Shown: positions 1-9,243, counted from the stretch's first letter. The stretch: 43,134 nucleotides of DNA from Streptococcus mitis bv. 2 str. SK95 (GCF_000222705.1 NZ_AFUB01000054.1:1-43134); one strand, 5' to 3'. Translations and numbers: made by a program. The notes: generated by a model from the letters alone, not told the origin.

Positions 1-712
1 CAATAAAGGTGTTCAAGCCAATTGTAAAGCGAAAGGAGAAAAATATGGCACAAAAGGCACATGGTTTATCATACACAAAGCGGATGTGTAAATATCACAT
101 TGTGTTCACCCCTAAGTATAGACGAAAAGTGGTCTATAATCAATATTGAAGTAGTTTAGGCGAAATATTTCATCGTTTGTGCAGTTATAAAGGTGTTGAA
201 ATTAAGGTGTTGAAATTATCGAGGGTCACTTGATGCCTGATCATGTACATATGTTAGTAAGTATTCCACTGAGGATAAGTGTTTCAAGTTTCATGGGTTA
301 TTTAAAAGGCAAAAGTGCACTCATGATGTTTGATAAACACGCTAACCTCAAGTACAAGTTTGGGAATCGGCATTTTGGGGCAGAAGGTTATTATGTGAGT
401 ACAGTGGAACCTAATGAAGCCACAATTAGGAAATATATTCAAGATTAAAGAAATTATCCAGTGGATGATTTCTTCACGAGTATGAAAATTCGAGAACGAG
501 TAAAGCATGATATAGCATTGGATAAATTAAGTGTAAAAGAATATGAGGATCCCTTTAGGGATAGTGGTAAGTAATGCGAACACCTCTTTGAGAGGTTTGT
601 GATGAGTCAAGAGCAATGAGGCTTGAACAAAGTGAAAGCTAGCGTCTTTAGGCGCTGGCTGGTAATTTGGACTTATAGCTCTGGTACAAACCACCCGTTA
701 GACGGGTAGTTA
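1..712 (+). mobile_element. Degenerate IS200/IS605-family insertion sequence
   Basis: The stretch holds a decayed IS200-type transposase followed by non-coding right-end sequence with hairpins: a stem near 639-657 (AGCG...CGCT) and a clean ACCCGT/ACGGGT stem at about 692-706. Subterminal hairpins rather than terminal inverted repeats are what IS200/IS605 elements use as ends. The left end lies at or before base 1, so the element may be cut by the window. The exact right boundary is an estimate. Confidence 0.65.
44..574 (+). pseudogene. tnpA: IS200-type HUH transposase TnpA, inactivated
   Basis: Reading starts at ATG 44 after a strong GAAAGGAG ribosome site and gives MAQKAHGLSYTKRMCKYHIV, typical of small IS200 transposases (about 150 residues). 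It hits an in-frame TGA after residue 34. A 13-bp tandem duplication near 193-218 (repeat of AGGTGTTGAAATT) shifts the frame. The middle part, with the HUH motif (MPDHVHML) and the catalytic-Tyr helix (IRKYIQD), survives as an open frame at 230-448 before another stop (TAA at 446-448). The C-terminal part (KHDIALDKLSVKEYEDPFRD) continues to 574. At least three lesions make this a pseudogene. The family is clear from the HUH motif and the overall sequence. Confidence 0.85.
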
Positions 713-786
713 TGATTTTATAAATGAAGTAAACTTCTCAAAATTCAAAACTTAATTTTGGCATCTATAATTACCTTTATATTTTA

Positions 787-848
787 TTTTTAGTTCGTTT
801 AGCTTTAAATTCTACTCTTATAGGATTTGAAGCTTTTTTAGTTCGTTT
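787..848 (+). repeat. Two copies of TTTTTAGTTCGTTT 48 bp apart
   Basis: The 14-mer occurs at 787-800 and again at 835-848 in an AT-rich non-coding stretch upstream of the small gene at 891. The rest of 575-890 is the IS right end plus AT-rich sequence with no convincing gene. The copies could be a regulator site or a remnant duplication. Confidence 0.4.
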
Positions 849-890
849 TTCTGTTAAACTAGTGTTAATAATAAGAAAGGGATTTTTTAT

Positions 891-1124
891 ATGCTTCAAA
901 AATTTTATGAACGAGCATTTGTCTTTTTGAAACTAGTTGAACAAGAATATGCTTCTTTATGTCAGAGCTGTGCTGAGTGGGAATCACTTCATCTTCGTTT
1001 TTTACTTTATTACCTGATAAGATTTAGAATTAAAAGCGATAAAGAGTTTTGTTTATATCATTTTCAGACGGCCTATCGCTTGTATCTAGATAAATTTTTG
1101 CTAGAAGGTACTAGTCTAAACTAG
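891..1124 (+). CDS. Small hypothetical protein (77 aa)
   Basis: The frame begins at ATG 891, about 8 bases after AAAGGG, a good ribosome site, and encodes 77 residues rich in Phe, Tyr, Leu and Glu (ERAFVFLKLVEQEYASLCQ). It looks like a compact soluble all-helical protein; I see no signal peptide or clear membrane segment. Two Cys residues lie close together (CQSC, about residues 24-27), which is reminiscent of a metal or redox pair but has no partner pair. I do not recognise the family. It stands alone between the IS remnant and purA. The start codon, ribosome site and amino-acid composition make it a likely real gene. Confidence 0.55.
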   Translation: MLQKFYERAFVFLKLVEQEYASLCQSCAEWESLHLRFLLYYLIRFRIKSDKEFCLYHFQTAYRLYLDKFLLEGTSLN

Positions 1125-1256
1125 TGACGTTCATATATATCATTTATCACGAACAATAATGAGCATTGAATTTATGATTTTAAGGATTTTATTTAAAATA
1201 TAAGGTTTTGCATTTTATGATTTACAGAAATTCCAAATCTTTTCCAGTGTTTCTTC

Positions 1257-1285
1257 TTGATAAAATGGTCTTTTTTTCTTATAAT
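1257..1285 (+). promoter_or_regulatory. purA promoter
   Basis: TTGATA at 1257-1262 and a perfect TATAAT at 1280-1285 are separated by 17 bases, a near-consensus SigA promoter. Transcription should start at about 1291-1293, leaving a leader of about 78 nt before the purA ATG. Confidence 0.75.
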
Positions 1286-1294
1286 AAATTGTAA

Positions 1295-2656
<1,362 letters not shown>

Positions 2657-2662
2657 GAGATT

Positions 2663-2695
2663 TTTAAGATTAGTTTAAGACAGGTCGGGTATACT
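2663..2695 (+). promoter_or_regulatory. CiaR-binding direct repeat and promoter of small RNA
   Basis: TTTAAG (2663-2668), ATTAG, TTTAAG (2674-2679) exactly matches the established CiaR site TTTAAG-N5-TTTAAG. A TATACT -10 box lies at 2690-2695, ten bases after the second half-site, the arrangement known for CiaR-activated csRNA promoters. CiaRH is the pneumococcal two-component system that links envelope stress and competence control. Confidence 0.85.
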
Positions 2696-2700
2696 ATAGA

Positions 2701-2800
2701 CAGTTACAAGAAGACCTCCTAACTTGTTGTAACAAATATCCTAAACTTTTCTTTTTCATAATAATCTCCCTATTAAGTCACCGCATTCGGTGGCTTTTTT
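2701..2800 (+). ncRNA. CiaR-dependent small RNA (csRNA family)
   Basis: Transcription from the CiaR promoter would begin near 2701 and stop at the strong terminator at 2776-2800, giving an RNA of about 100 nt. Its 5' part forms a stem GTTACAA (2703-2709) / TTGTAAC (2727-2733). The loop exposes CCTCCT (2715-2720), an anti-Shine-Dalgarno sequence, the hallmark of csRNAs that block ribosome binding on target mRNAs such as comC. The 3' half is a single-stranded pyrimidine-rich linker and a CACCG-CATT-CGGTG terminator stem with a T run. Position between purA and tadA agrees with one of the five pneumococcal csRNA loci as I remember it; I do not assign a specific number. Confidence 0.85.
2776..2800 (+). 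terminator. Rho-independent terminator of the csRNA
   Basis: CACCG, loop CATT, CGGTG, then GGC and six T's. It can also end purA transcripts. The following stretch 2801-3040 is AT-rich and no gene is visible in it. Confidence 0.85.
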
Positions 2801-3040
2801 AGTTCATAAGTCCTATACAGGCTTCTACTTGACTTTTTAAGATAAAGAAAAAAACAGTGGGACAGAAATCTCTAGACCAAGTCTTAATTTGATAGACCTA
2901 GAATTTCATGGTTTCAACAATTCGGTAGATTGGTTAAGGTTGTGTATAGAGAAAGGAAGTTTTGTTTAAAGGAGTTTTTGAATTCTAAAATACCAACAAA
3001 CAGTTTAATCTACTAATAAATTATAGGTGTACAACTAAGC

Positions 3041-3073
3041 AAAAATGAGGTTGGGATTTTTGATCCCAGCCTC
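3041..3073 (-). terminator. Terminator for the minus-strand gene at 3137
   Basis: GAGGTTGGGAT (3047-3057) pairs with ATCCCAGCCTC (3063-3073) with one wobble. Read on the minus strand the stem is followed by ATTTTT, fitting the end of the leftward gene. A related GTGGGACAGAAATC fragment lies at 2862-2875, so 2860-3075 may be a decayed small repeat, but I cannot name it. Confidence 0.6.
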
Positions 3074-3136
3074 TTCAGTGAACTATTTTCTTTAGAATTT
3101 ATAAGTTAGATAAAATTAAATTTTTTGTAAATTAGC

Positions 3137-3682
3137 TTATTTGATAACTTGGTTTCCTGATTTGTCATTTTGAATTTGGTTCATTTCGTGCATAAAAACA
3201 TCTGCTTTCAGTTTATCTGTGATGATACTGACACTTATTAGATTATTTAGATTTTTCTCATATCCTTCTAAAAAAATAGGATTTCTAATTTTCATGGTTA
3301 ACTTTGCACAATTAAAGGGACGCTTTTTAATGGTTATTTGTTCGATATCTTGAAGTTTAAATTGATAATGTAATACGCTGAGGCCTCTGCTACTATAGGT
3401 ATAATACTGAACAGTATTGTTTTTATGAACTTCTAATTTTACTCCATTTATGAAGAGATAATACCCCATAAACCATAGAAGAAGTGGAACATAAATCAGT
3501 ACAATTGCTATAATAATCTTGTCTGTAAAATCGGTATTGTAAGCTATCAGATGCTTTAGAATCCAGAGAATCATAACAGATAAAGATATCATGAATGGTC
3601 CCCCTACTCTATTAAATTGATTTTTATATGGAAACATTAAGGTAAATTTTGGTTTATCCAGTAATAACTCTAATTTCATCAT
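3137..3682 (-). CDS. Hypothetical membrane protein (181 aa)
   Basis: The gene is preceded on its strand by AAAGGG five bases before ATGATG. It encodes a short cytosolic N-terminus (MKLELLLDKPKFTLMF), two hydrophobic membrane segments at about residues 30-50 (FMISLSVMILWILKHLIAY) and 57-77 (IIIAIVLIYVPLLLWFMGYYLF), and a C-terminal basic/polar half rich in beta strands (VQYYTYSSRGLSVLHYQFKLQDIEQITIKKRP). That layout resembles small PH-like-domain membrane proteins (YdbT/bPH or EbsA-like types), but no diagnostic motif allows a name. It is transcribed alone, opposite to its neighbours. Confidence 0.7.
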   Translation of the reverse strand: MMKLELLLDKPKFTLMFPYKNQFNRVGGPFMISLSVMILWILKHLIAYNTDFTDKIIIAIVLIYVPLLLWFMGYYLFINGVKLEVHKNNTVQYYTYSSRGLSVLHYQFKLQDIEQITIKKRPFNCAKLTMKIRNPIFLEGYEKNLNNLISVSIITDKLKADVFMHEMNQIQNDKSGNQVIK

Positions 3683-3905
3683 TTACCCTTTCATATTGTT
3701 TATTGTATAAATTTCAGTATATTCATCTCTTGAACTTTCTATGTCAGTTATCTCCATTATTTTAAGTTCATGATTTCTGATTTTCTATCAATTTTGCTAA
3801 TATTATACTCTTTTTAAAACATTATTTCTACAATCTAGCGATTTAATACTATCTAAAGTTAGTCAGTGTAAATATTATAGAGCTCTTTTTTTGTCTAGGA
3901 AAACA

Positions 3906-3914
3906 TGCTATAAT
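3906..3914 (+). promoter_or_regulatory. tadA extended -10 promoter
   Basis: TGC followed by TATAAT (3909-3914) forms an extended -10 element 33 bases before the tadA ATG. The -35 region is T-rich but not consensus. Bases 3683-3900 show no gene. Confidence 0.65.
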
Positions 3915-3947
3915 GATAGAATTGATAAGTAGGAAAAGAGAGAAGCT

Positions 3948-4415
3948 ATGAATTATACAGTTGAAGAAAAAGAATGCTTCATGAGAGAGGCTTTGAGAGA
4001 GGCAGAAATTGCTCTAGAACACGATGAAATTCCAATTGGCTGTGTGATTGTCAAGGATGGAGAGATCATTGGTCGTGGGCATAATGCGCGCGAGGAGTTG
4101 CAACGGGCGGTTATGCATGCAGAAATCATGGCTATAGAGAATGCTAATCTGAGTGAAGAGAGCTGGCGTTTACTAGATTGCACCCTTTTTGTGACTATAG
4201 AGCCCTGTGTGATGTGTAGTGGGGCAATCGGGCTTGCCCGTATTCCAAACGTAGTCTATGGGGCTAAGAATCAGAAATTTGGTGCAGCTGGAAGTTTGTA
4301 CGATATTTTGACAGATGAGCGTCTCAATCATCGTGTAGAGGTTGAAACGGGAGTTTTGGAGAGTGAGTGTGTAGCGATTATACAGGACTTTTTCCGAAAT
4401 CGACGGAAAAAATAA
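3948..4415 (+). CDS. tadA: tRNA-specific adenosine deaminase
   Basis: TadA converts adenosine 34 of the tRNA-Arg(ACG) anticodon to inosine. The 155-residue product has the cytidine-deaminase zinc fold: HAE (in MHAEIMAIENA) with His as zinc ligand and Glu as proton shuttle, and PCVMCSGA with the two Cys ligands. Length and the C-terminal FFRNRRKK tail fit TadA rather than free cytosine deaminase. The ATG follows GAGAGAAG at a good distance. It sits directly upstream of the SRP RNA gene, as I recall for pneumococcus. Confidence 0.93.
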   Translation: MNYTVEEKECFMREALREAEIALEHDEIPIGCVIVKDGEIIGRGHNAREELQRAVMHAEIMAIENANLSEESWRLLDCTLFVTIEPCVMCSGAIGLARIPNVVYGAKNQKFGAAGSLYDILTDERLNHRVEVETGVLESECVAIIQDFFRNRRKK

Positions 4416-4421
4416 TTTCTC

Positions 4422-4450
4422 TTTAAAAATAGAGGAGAATGTGGTATAAT
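4422..4450 (+). promoter_or_regulatory. Promoter of the SRP RNA gene
   Basis: TTTAAA (4422-4427), 17 bases, then TATAAT (4445-4450) preceded by TGG, giving an extended -10. The predicted start is at about 4456-4458, matching the beginning of the RNA. Confidence 0.7.
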
Positions 4451-4455
4451 AAACA

Positions 4456-4536
4456 GTGGAGCAACAGTTCTGCGTGAAGCGGGTCAGGGGAGGAATCCAG
4501 CAGCCCTAAGCGAGTGTGAATTGTGTGCTCTTTTTT
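4456..4536 (+). ncRNA. ffs: Signal recognition particle RNA (small bacterial 4.5S type)
   Basis: The core GGTCAGGGGAGGAA followed by CCAGCAGCCCTAAGCGA is the conserved SRP domain IV hairpin that binds Ffh (asymmetric internal loop CAGG / AGCA with a GGAA tetraloop). The outer stem GAGCA (4459-4463) pairs with TGCTC (4526-4530), and T6 at 4531-4536 serves as terminator. The RNA is about 80 nt, the short form found in streptococci. It scaffolds Ffh for co-translational membrane targeting. Confidence 0.93.
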
Positions 4537-4545
4537 CGTGCTTTT

Positions 4546-4553
4546 TTCGAATA
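4546..4553 (+). promoter_or_regulatory. Com-box (SigX promoter) of the dut-radA operon
   Basis: TTCGAATA at 4546-4553 sits behind a T-rich block (CTTTTTTCGTGCTTTT) and 48 bases before dut. The established SigX/ComX element is TACGAATA with an upstream T tract, and radA is an established late competence gene. This is the internal reference for the similar boxes found before the small peptides at 13.7-13.9 kb. A TAAAAT downstream (about 4561-4566) may add vegetative expression. Confidence 0.7.
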
Positions 4554-4601
4554 AATAAGATAAAATAGCCTAGAATAAATGATTATAGAAAAGAGAAAAA
4601 T

Positions 4602-5045
4602 ATGAAAATTCGTGGTTTTGAATTGGTTTCTACTTTTACAGATGAAAATTTATTGCCCAAGCGTGAGACAGCCCATGCAGCTGGTTATGATTTAAAGGTT
4701 GCAGAACGCACTGTGATTGCTCCAGGAGAGATTGTTCTCGTCCCAACAGGAGTCAAGGCTTATATGCAGCCAACAGAAGTGCTCTATCTCTATGACCGTT
4801 CTTCAAATCCTCGTAAGAAGGGTTTGGTCTTGATTAACTCAGTTGGGGTCATTGATGGGGATTATTATGGAAATCCTGGAAATGAAGGGCATATTTTTGC
4901 TCAGATGAAAAACATTACTGATCAGGAAGTGATTCTTGAAGTTGGGGAACGTGTGGTTCAGGCTGTCTTTGCACCATTTTTAATCGCAGACGGAGATGCA
5001 GCTGATGGCGTGCGGACTGGTGGATTTGGATCGACAGGACACTAG
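4602..5045 (+). CDS. dut: Deoxyuridine 5'-triphosphate nucleotidohydrolase (dUTPase)
   Basis: The enzyme hydrolyses dUTP to dUMP and pyrophosphate, keeping uracil out of DNA and feeding dTMP synthesis. The 147-residue protein contains trimeric dUTPase motifs in order: AGYDLKVAE (motif 1), DRSSNPRKKGL (motif 2), GVIDGDYYGN (motif 3 with the catalytic Asp), GERVVQAVF (motif 4), and a glycine-rich C-terminal TGGFGSTGH (motif 5) that closes over the site. The start follows AAAAGAGAAAAAT. It is the first gene of a competence-linked group with the phosphatase and radA. Confidence 0.95.
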   Translation: MKIRGFELVSTFTDENLLPKRETAHAAGYDLKVAERTVIAPGEIVLVPTGVKAYMQPTEVLYLYDRSSNPRKKGLVLINSVGVIDGDYYGNPGNEGHIFAQMKNITDQEVILEVGERVVQAVFAPFLIADGDAADGVRTGGFGSTGH

Positions 5046-5046
5046 G

Positions 5047-5562
5047 ATGAAAATCATCTTTGTACGTCACGGGGAGCCAGATTACCGTGAGTTAGAGGAA
5101 CGTTCTTATACAGGTTTTGGGATGGATTTAGCACCTTTATCTAAGGAAGGACGGCAACAAGCTCAGGAACTTTGCCAAAATCCTTTGCTTGGCTCAGCTG
5201 ATATACTGGTGTCTTCTGCAGTGACGCGAGCATTAGAAACGGCTTTTTATGTATCTTGTGCTACGGGTCTTCCTTTAAGAGTAGAGCCTTTATTGCATGA
5301 ATGGCAGGTTTATGAAGCAGGTATAGAGAACTTTGAAACAGCTAGATGTCTGTTTTTAGAAAACAAGGGGGAGTTGCTTCCTAATAGTCCTATTCAGTAT
5401 GAGACAGCTGAAGAGATGAAGGCGCGTTTTTTGGAAACTATGATAAAGTACCGAGACTACCAGACAGTGCTAGTTGTCGCTCATCGAATGCTCATGCGCC
5501 AATTTGTACCAGACGAGAAGATTGATTTTTGCCAAGTGATTGAGTGTGAGGTAGAAATTTAG
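5047..5562 (+). CDS. Histidine phosphatase (phosphoglycerate mutase-like) family protein
   Basis: The product has 171 residues and starts [15 protein letters not shown], containing the RHGE signature whose His becomes phosphorylated. A second conserved segment, [11 protein letters not shown], follows near residue 58, and a late catalytic His lies in VVAHRMLM near residue 144. The substrate cannot be told from sequence. The ATG lies one base after the dut stop and the ribosome site (AGGA) lies inside dut, so the two are translationally linked. A longer frame from 4996 overlaps dut deeply and lacks a ribosome site; it is not preferred. radA follows with 13 bases between. Confidence 0.85.
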   Translation: MKIIFVRHGEPDYRELEERSYTGFGMDLAPLSKEGRQQAQELCQNPLLGSADILVSSAVTRALETAFYVSCATGLPLRVEPLLHEWQVYEAGIENFETARCLFLENKGELLPNSPIQYETAEEMKARFLETMIKYRDYQTVLVVAHRMLMRQFVPDEKIDFCQVIECEVEI

Positions 5563-5575
5563 AAAGAGGTTTATT

Positions 5576-6937
5576 ATCGCAAAGAAAAAAGCGACATTTG
5601 TGTGTCAAAATTGTGAATATAATTCACCTAAGTATCTAGGGCGCTGTCCAAACTGTGGGTCTTGGTCTTCTTTTATAGAAGAAATCGAGGTTGCAGAGGT
5701 CAAGAATGCGCGTGTGTCTTTGACAGGTGAAAAAACCAAGCCTATGAAACTGGCTGAGGTGACTTCAATCAACGTCAATCGAACCAAGACGGAGATGGAG
5801 GAATTTAACCGTGTGCTTGGAGGCGGAGTGGTACCGGGGAGTCTCGTTCTTATCGGTGGGGATCCAGGAATCGGGAAATCAACCCTTCTCTTACAAGTCT
5901 CGACTCAGCTGTCTCAAGTGGGTACGGTTCTCTACGTTAGCGGTGAGGAGTCGGCCCAGCAAATCAAGTTACGAGCGGAACGCTTGGGAGATATTGATAG
6001 TGAGTTTTATCTCTATGCAGAGACCAATATGCAGAGTGTTCGTGCAGAAGTAGAAAGAATTCAGCCAGACTTTCTCATCATCGACTCTATTCAGACCATT
6101 ATGTCTCCTGAGATTTCAGGGGTGCAGGGGTCTGTTTCTCAGGTGCGTGAGGTGACAGCTGAACTTATGCAACTGGCTAAGACTAATAACATTGCCATCT
6201 TTATCGTAGGGCATGTGACCAAGGAAGGGACTTTAGCTGGTCCGCGTATGTTGGAGCATATGGTGGATACGGTGCTTTATTTTGAAGGGGAGCGTCACCA
6301 TACTTTTCGTATTTTGAGAGCGGTCAAAAACCGTTTTGGTTCCACTAATGAGATTGGCATCTTTGAGATGCAGTCGGGTGGCTTGGTTGAGGTCCTCAAT
6401 CCGAGTCAAGTTTTCCTAGAGGAGCGTTTGGATGGGGCGACTGGTTCGTCAATTGTTGTGACCATGGAAGGGACCCGTCCGATTTTGGCGGAGGTCCAGG
6501 CTTTGGTGACACCGACCATGTTTGGAAATGCCAAGCGTACGACGACAGGGCTTGACTTCAATCGTGCGAGTCTGATTATGGCTGTTTTGGAAAAACGTGC
6601 AGGATTGCTCCTGCAAAATCAGGATGCCTATCTTAAATCTGCTGGTGGTGTCAAATTGGATGAGCCCGCTATTGATTTAGCCGTTGCAGTGGCTATTGCC
6701 TCTAGTTACAAGGACAAGCCTACCAATCCTCAGGAATGTTTTGTGGGAGAATTGGGCTTGACTGGAGAGATTCGGCGCGTGAATCGTATCGAACAACGCA
6801 TCAATGAAGCGGCAAAACTGGGCTTTACCAAGATTTATGTACCCAAGAATTCCTTGACAGGAATCACTCCTCCCAAGGAAATTGAAGTCATTGGAGTGAC
6901 GACTATTCAGGAAGTTTTGAAAATGGTCTTTGCTTAA
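5576..6937 (+). CDS. radA: DNA repair and transformation helicase RadA (probable ATC start)
   Basis: RadA is a hexameric DnaB-like DNA motor that extends RecA D-loops in recombination and natural transformation. The order of parts is a zinc finger CQNC...CPNC at about residues 10-28, a RecA-like ATPase with Walker [11 protein letters not shown] and Walker [10 protein letters not shown], the RadA-specific [11 protein letters not shown] motif, and a Lon-like C-terminal domain ([20 protein letters not shown]). No ATG exists at the 5' end. The best ribosome site, AAAGAGG ending at 5569, points at ATC 5576, giving [13 protein letters not shown], which aligns with the MAK start I remember for the Bacillus protein (453 aa). 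The alternatives are ATT 5573 and GTG 5600, which would remove eight residues just before the zinc finger. Confidence 0.95.
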   Translation: MAKKKATFVCQNCEYNSPKYLGRCPNCGSWSSFIEEIEVAEVKNARVSLTGEKTKPMKLAEVTSINVNRTKTEMEEFNRVLGGGVVPGSLVLIGGDPGIGKSTLLLQVSTQLSQVGTVLYVSGEESAQQIKLRAERLGDIDSEFYLYAETNMQSVRAEVERIQPDFLIIDSIQTIMSPEISGVQGSVSQVREVTAELMQLAKTNNIAIFIVGHVTKEGTLAGPRMLEHMVDTVLYFEGERHHTFRILRAVKNRFGSTNEIGIFEMQSGGLVEVLNPSQVFLEERLDGATGSSIVVTMEGTRPILAEVQALVTPTMFGNAKRTTTGLDFNRASLIMAVLEKRAGLLLQNQDAYLKSAGGVKLDEPAIDLAVAVAIASSYKDKPTNPQECFVGELGLTGEIRRVNRIEQRINEAAKLGFTKIYVPKNSLTGITPPKEIEVIGVTTIQEVLKMVFA

Positions 6938-7009
6938 TCTGTGACAAATCTTCTTAAAAATGATAAGATAGGAGAAATATTTGATTGTCAAATTTTTAAG
7001 GGGGAAATC

Positions 7010-7504
7010 GTGTCGTATTTTGAACAGTTTATGCAAGCCAATCAGGCTTATGTTGCCCTACATGGGCAGTTAAATCTGCCACTTAAACCCAAAACCAGAG
7101 TAGCTATCGTGACCTGTATGGACTCACGTCTGCACGTTGCGCAAGCTCTAGGTTTGGCACTTGGGGATGCTCATATCTTGCGGAATGCGGGTGGTCGAGT
7201 AACTGAGGACATGATTCGTTCACTGGTGATTTCCCAGCAACAAATGGGAACCAGAGAGATTGTGGTGTTGCACCATACAGACTGTGGTGCTCAGACCTTT
7301 GAAAATGAAAGTTTTCATGAACATTTGAAACACGAGCTCGGAGTTGATGTGTCTGATCAAGATTTTTTACCTTTTCAGGATGTTGAAGAGAGTGTGAGAG
7401 AGGATATGCAACTGCTTCGAGAATCCCCACTGATTCCTGATGATGTGGTTATTTCAGGTGCTGTCTATGATGTGGATACAGGAAGTATGAGAGAAGTATA
7501 CTAA
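7010..7504 (+). CDS. Beta-class carbonic anhydrase
   Basis: The enzyme interconverts CO2 and bicarbonate in the cytosol. The 164-residue protein contains the zinc ligands Cys36 and Asp38 region (VTCMDSRL), His89 and Cys92 (HHTDCG), and ends GAVYDVDTGSMREVY, typical of beta carbonic anhydrases. GTG 7010 is chosen as start because it follows AAGGGGGAAATC, an excellent ribosome site; an earlier GTG at 6941 has none. It lies 72 bases after radA and probably belongs to the same transcript, ending at the terminator at 7592-7628. Confidence 0.9.
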   Translation: MSYFEQFMQANQAYVALHGQLNLPLKPKTRVAIVTCMDSRLHVAQALGLALGDAHILRNAGGRVTEDMIRSLVISQQQMGTREIVVLHHTDCGAQTFENESFHEHLKHELGVDVSDQDFLPFQDVEESVREDMQLLRESPLIPDDVVISGAVYDVDTGSMREVY

Positions 7505-7591
7505 CTTTGTCTCGAAAAAATCTCATCCTAGCATAAAATCGATTGTTAAAATGTAGGATTTTAGTTTTAATATAGCTAATATAAAATAGCA

Positions 7592-7628
7592 AAAACAAGG
7601 GTATAAATGTTTACTCTTGTTTTATTTT
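7592..7628 (+). terminator. Terminator after the carbonic anhydrase gene
   Basis: AAAACAAGGGTA and TACTCTTGTTTT form a 12-bp stem with one wobble, followed by ATTTTT. It separates the dut-radA group from prs. Confidence 0.75.
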
Positions 7629-7631
7629 TGA

Positions 7632-7660
7632 TTGAAAAATAAAGGAAAAAGCGCTACAAT
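7632..7660 (+). promoter_or_regulatory. prs promoter
   Basis: TTGAAA (7632-7637), 17 bases, TACAAT (7655-7660). About 50 bases of leader precede the ATG. Confidence 0.7.
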
Positions 7661-7716
7661 GGTAGATGGAAAATGTTGTGTAAAAAACAAGTGATACATA
7701 AATACCGGAGGAAATC

Positions 7717-8685
7717 ATGTCTTTTTCTGATTTAAAGCTGTTTGCCCTTTCTTCTAATAGGGAATTGGCAGAGCGTGTGGCGCAAGAGATTGGAATAGAG
7801 TTGGGGAAATCAAGTGTTCGCCAATTTTCAGATGGGGAGATTCAGGTCAACATCGAAGAATCAATCCGTGGAAAACACGTCTTTATCCTACAATCAACTA
7901 GTTCACCTGTAAATGATAATTTACTTGAAATTTTGATTATGGTGGACGCATTGAAGCGTGCTAGTGCAGAATCTGTCAATGTTGTTATGCCTTACTATGG
8001 CTATGCACGTCAGGATAGAAAAGCGCGAGCGCGTGAGCCAATCACTGCAAAACTCGTTGCAAATATGCTAGAAGTTGCTGGGGTAGATCGTTTGTTGACG
8101 ATTGATTTGCACGCTGCCCAGATTCAGGGATTCTTTGATATTCCCGTAGATCACTTGATGGGTGCTCCATTGATTGCAGACTACTTTGAACGTCGTGGCA
8201 TGGTTGGACAAGACTATGTTGTTGTCAGTCCTGACCATGGTGGAGTGACTCGTGCTCGTAAATTGGCAGAGTTTTTGAAAACTCCGATTGCGATTATTGA
8301 TAAACGTCGTAGTGTAGACAAGATGAATACCAGCGAAGTGATGAACATTATCGGTAAGGTAGAAGGTAAGACTTGTATCTTGATTGACGATATGATCGAT
8401 ACAGCTGGAACTATTTGTCATGCGGCAGATGCTCTTGCTGAAGCAGGTGCTGTTGAAGTTTACGCAAGCTGTACGCACCCAGTTCTTTCTGGGCCAGCTA
8501 TGGACAATATCCAAAAATCAGCTATTAAGAAATTGGTTGTTTTGGATACTATCTACCTACCAGAAGAGCGTTTGATTGATAAGATTGAGCAAATCTCTAT
8601 TGCTCATCTCTTAGGAGATGCCATTGTACGTATCCACGAAAAACGCCCTCTTTCTCCATTATTTAGTATCGAGAAAAAAATCTAA
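7717..8685 (+). CDS. prs: Ribose-phosphate pyrophosphokinase (PRPP synthetase)
   Basis: The enzyme makes 5-phosphoribosyl-1-pyrophosphate from ribose 5-phosphate and ATP, the entry substrate for PurF and for pyrimidine, His and Trp synthesis. The 322-residue length is normal for class I. Visible motifs are the ATP loop [12 protein letters not shown], the divalent-cation site [18 protein letters not shown], the flexible loop with KRR, and the PRPP-binding [12 protein letters not shown]-type segment ([14 protein letters not shown]). The ribosome site GGAGG is ideal. It is transcribed alone between its own promoter and terminator. Confidence 0.97.
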   Translation: MSFSDLKLFALSSNRELAERVAQEIGIELGKSSVRQFSDGEIQVNIEESIRGKHVFILQSTSSPVNDNLLEILIMVDALKRASAESVNVVMPYYGYARQDRKARAREPITAKLVANMLEVAGVDRLLTIDLHAAQIQGFFDIPVDHLMGAPLIADYFERRGMVGQDYVVVSPDHGGVTRARKLAEFLKTPIAIIDKRRSVDKMNTSEVMNIIGKVEGKTCILIDDMIDTAGTICHAADALAEAGAVEVYASCTHPVLSGPAMDNIQKSAIKKLVVLDTIYLPEERLIDKIEQISIAHLLGDAIVRIHEKRPLSPLFSIEKKI

Positions 8686-8707
8686 ACTTTCACTTGAAAT
8701 AGATCGT

Positions 8708-8746
8708 TCTCCTAGCAGGTTTCTTTTCTTGCTAGGAGATTTTTTG
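8708..8746 (+). terminator. prs terminator
   Basis: TCTCCTAGCA pairs perfectly with TGCTAGGAGA across a T-rich loop and is followed by TTTTTTG. Confidence 0.85.
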
Positions 8747-8776
8747 TAGTCAAAATCTGCAAGCCTTTTCAAAATA

Positions 8777-8785
8777 TGCTATACT
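8777..8785 (+). promoter_or_regulatory. Extended -10 promoter of the CoA-binding protein gene
   Basis: TGC TATACT with -10 at 8780-8785, 20 bases before the ATG; the leader is very short and contains AAAGGAGG. Confidence 0.55.
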
Positions 8786-8805
8786 GATGAAAAAGGAGGA
8801 TTTCT

Positions 8806-9243
8806 ATGAGCCAAGAATTTATCAATCCAAGTGATGGAGTGGTCCGTCAGTATCTGGCAACCAGTAAAACGTTAGCAGTGGTGGGCTTGTCCGACCGTGA
8901 GGAGACAACCAGTAATCGAGTGACCAAGGAAATGCAGGCTCGAGGCTATAAAATCATTCCAGTTAATCCCAAGGCTGCAGGTGGTGAAATTTTGGGAGAA
9001 AAGGCTTATGCGAGTCTAGCTGAGATCCCTTTTCCAGTGGATATTGTCAATGTATACCGACGGAGCGAGTTTTTACCAGATGTGGCGCATGATTTTCTCA
9101 AGGCTGATGCTAAGATTTTCTGGGCACAACTAGGACTTGAAAGTCTAGAAGCAGAAAAAATCTTGCGTGCTGGAGGATGCGATGACATCGTGATGAATCG
9201 CTGTATCAAGAGAGAACATACACGCTTAATTCTTGAACAATAA
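8806..9243 (+). CDS. CoA-binding domain protein (YccU-like)
   Basis: The 145-residue protein is a single Rossmann-like CoA-binding domain: TLAVVGLSDREETTSNRVTKEMQARGYKIIPVNPK at about residues 22-60, then a conserved PFPVDIVNVYRR segment and a C-terminal DDIVMNRCIKREH that carries the conserved Cys and His. The family resembles the nucleotide-binding half of succinyl-CoA synthetase and is widespread, but its role is unknown. The ATG follows an ideal AAAGGAGG. It is monocistronic and convergent with the YeiH-type gene. Confidence 0.85.
   Translation: MSQEFINPSDGVVRQYLATSKTLAVVGLSDREETTSNRVTKEMQARGYKIIPVNPKAAGGEILGEKAYASLAEIPFPVDIVNVYRRSEFLPDVAHDFLKADAKIFWAQLGLESLEAEKILRAGGCDDIVMNRCIKREHTRLILEQ

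Noticed and set aside
2801-3040. Possible named pneumococcal repeat downstream of the csRNA
   Set aside because: GTGGGACAGAAATC and the GAGGTTGGGAT hairpin look repeat-like, but no BOX or RUP sequence that I can identify is present; only the terminator was annotated.
4996-5046. Longer start of the histidine phosphatase gene
   Set aside because: It overlaps dut heavily and lacks a ribosome site; the RHGE motif fits the start at 5047.
6941-7009. Longer carbonic anhydrase from GTG 6941
   Set aside because: No ribosome site at 6941, whereas AAGGGGG precedes GTG 7010.
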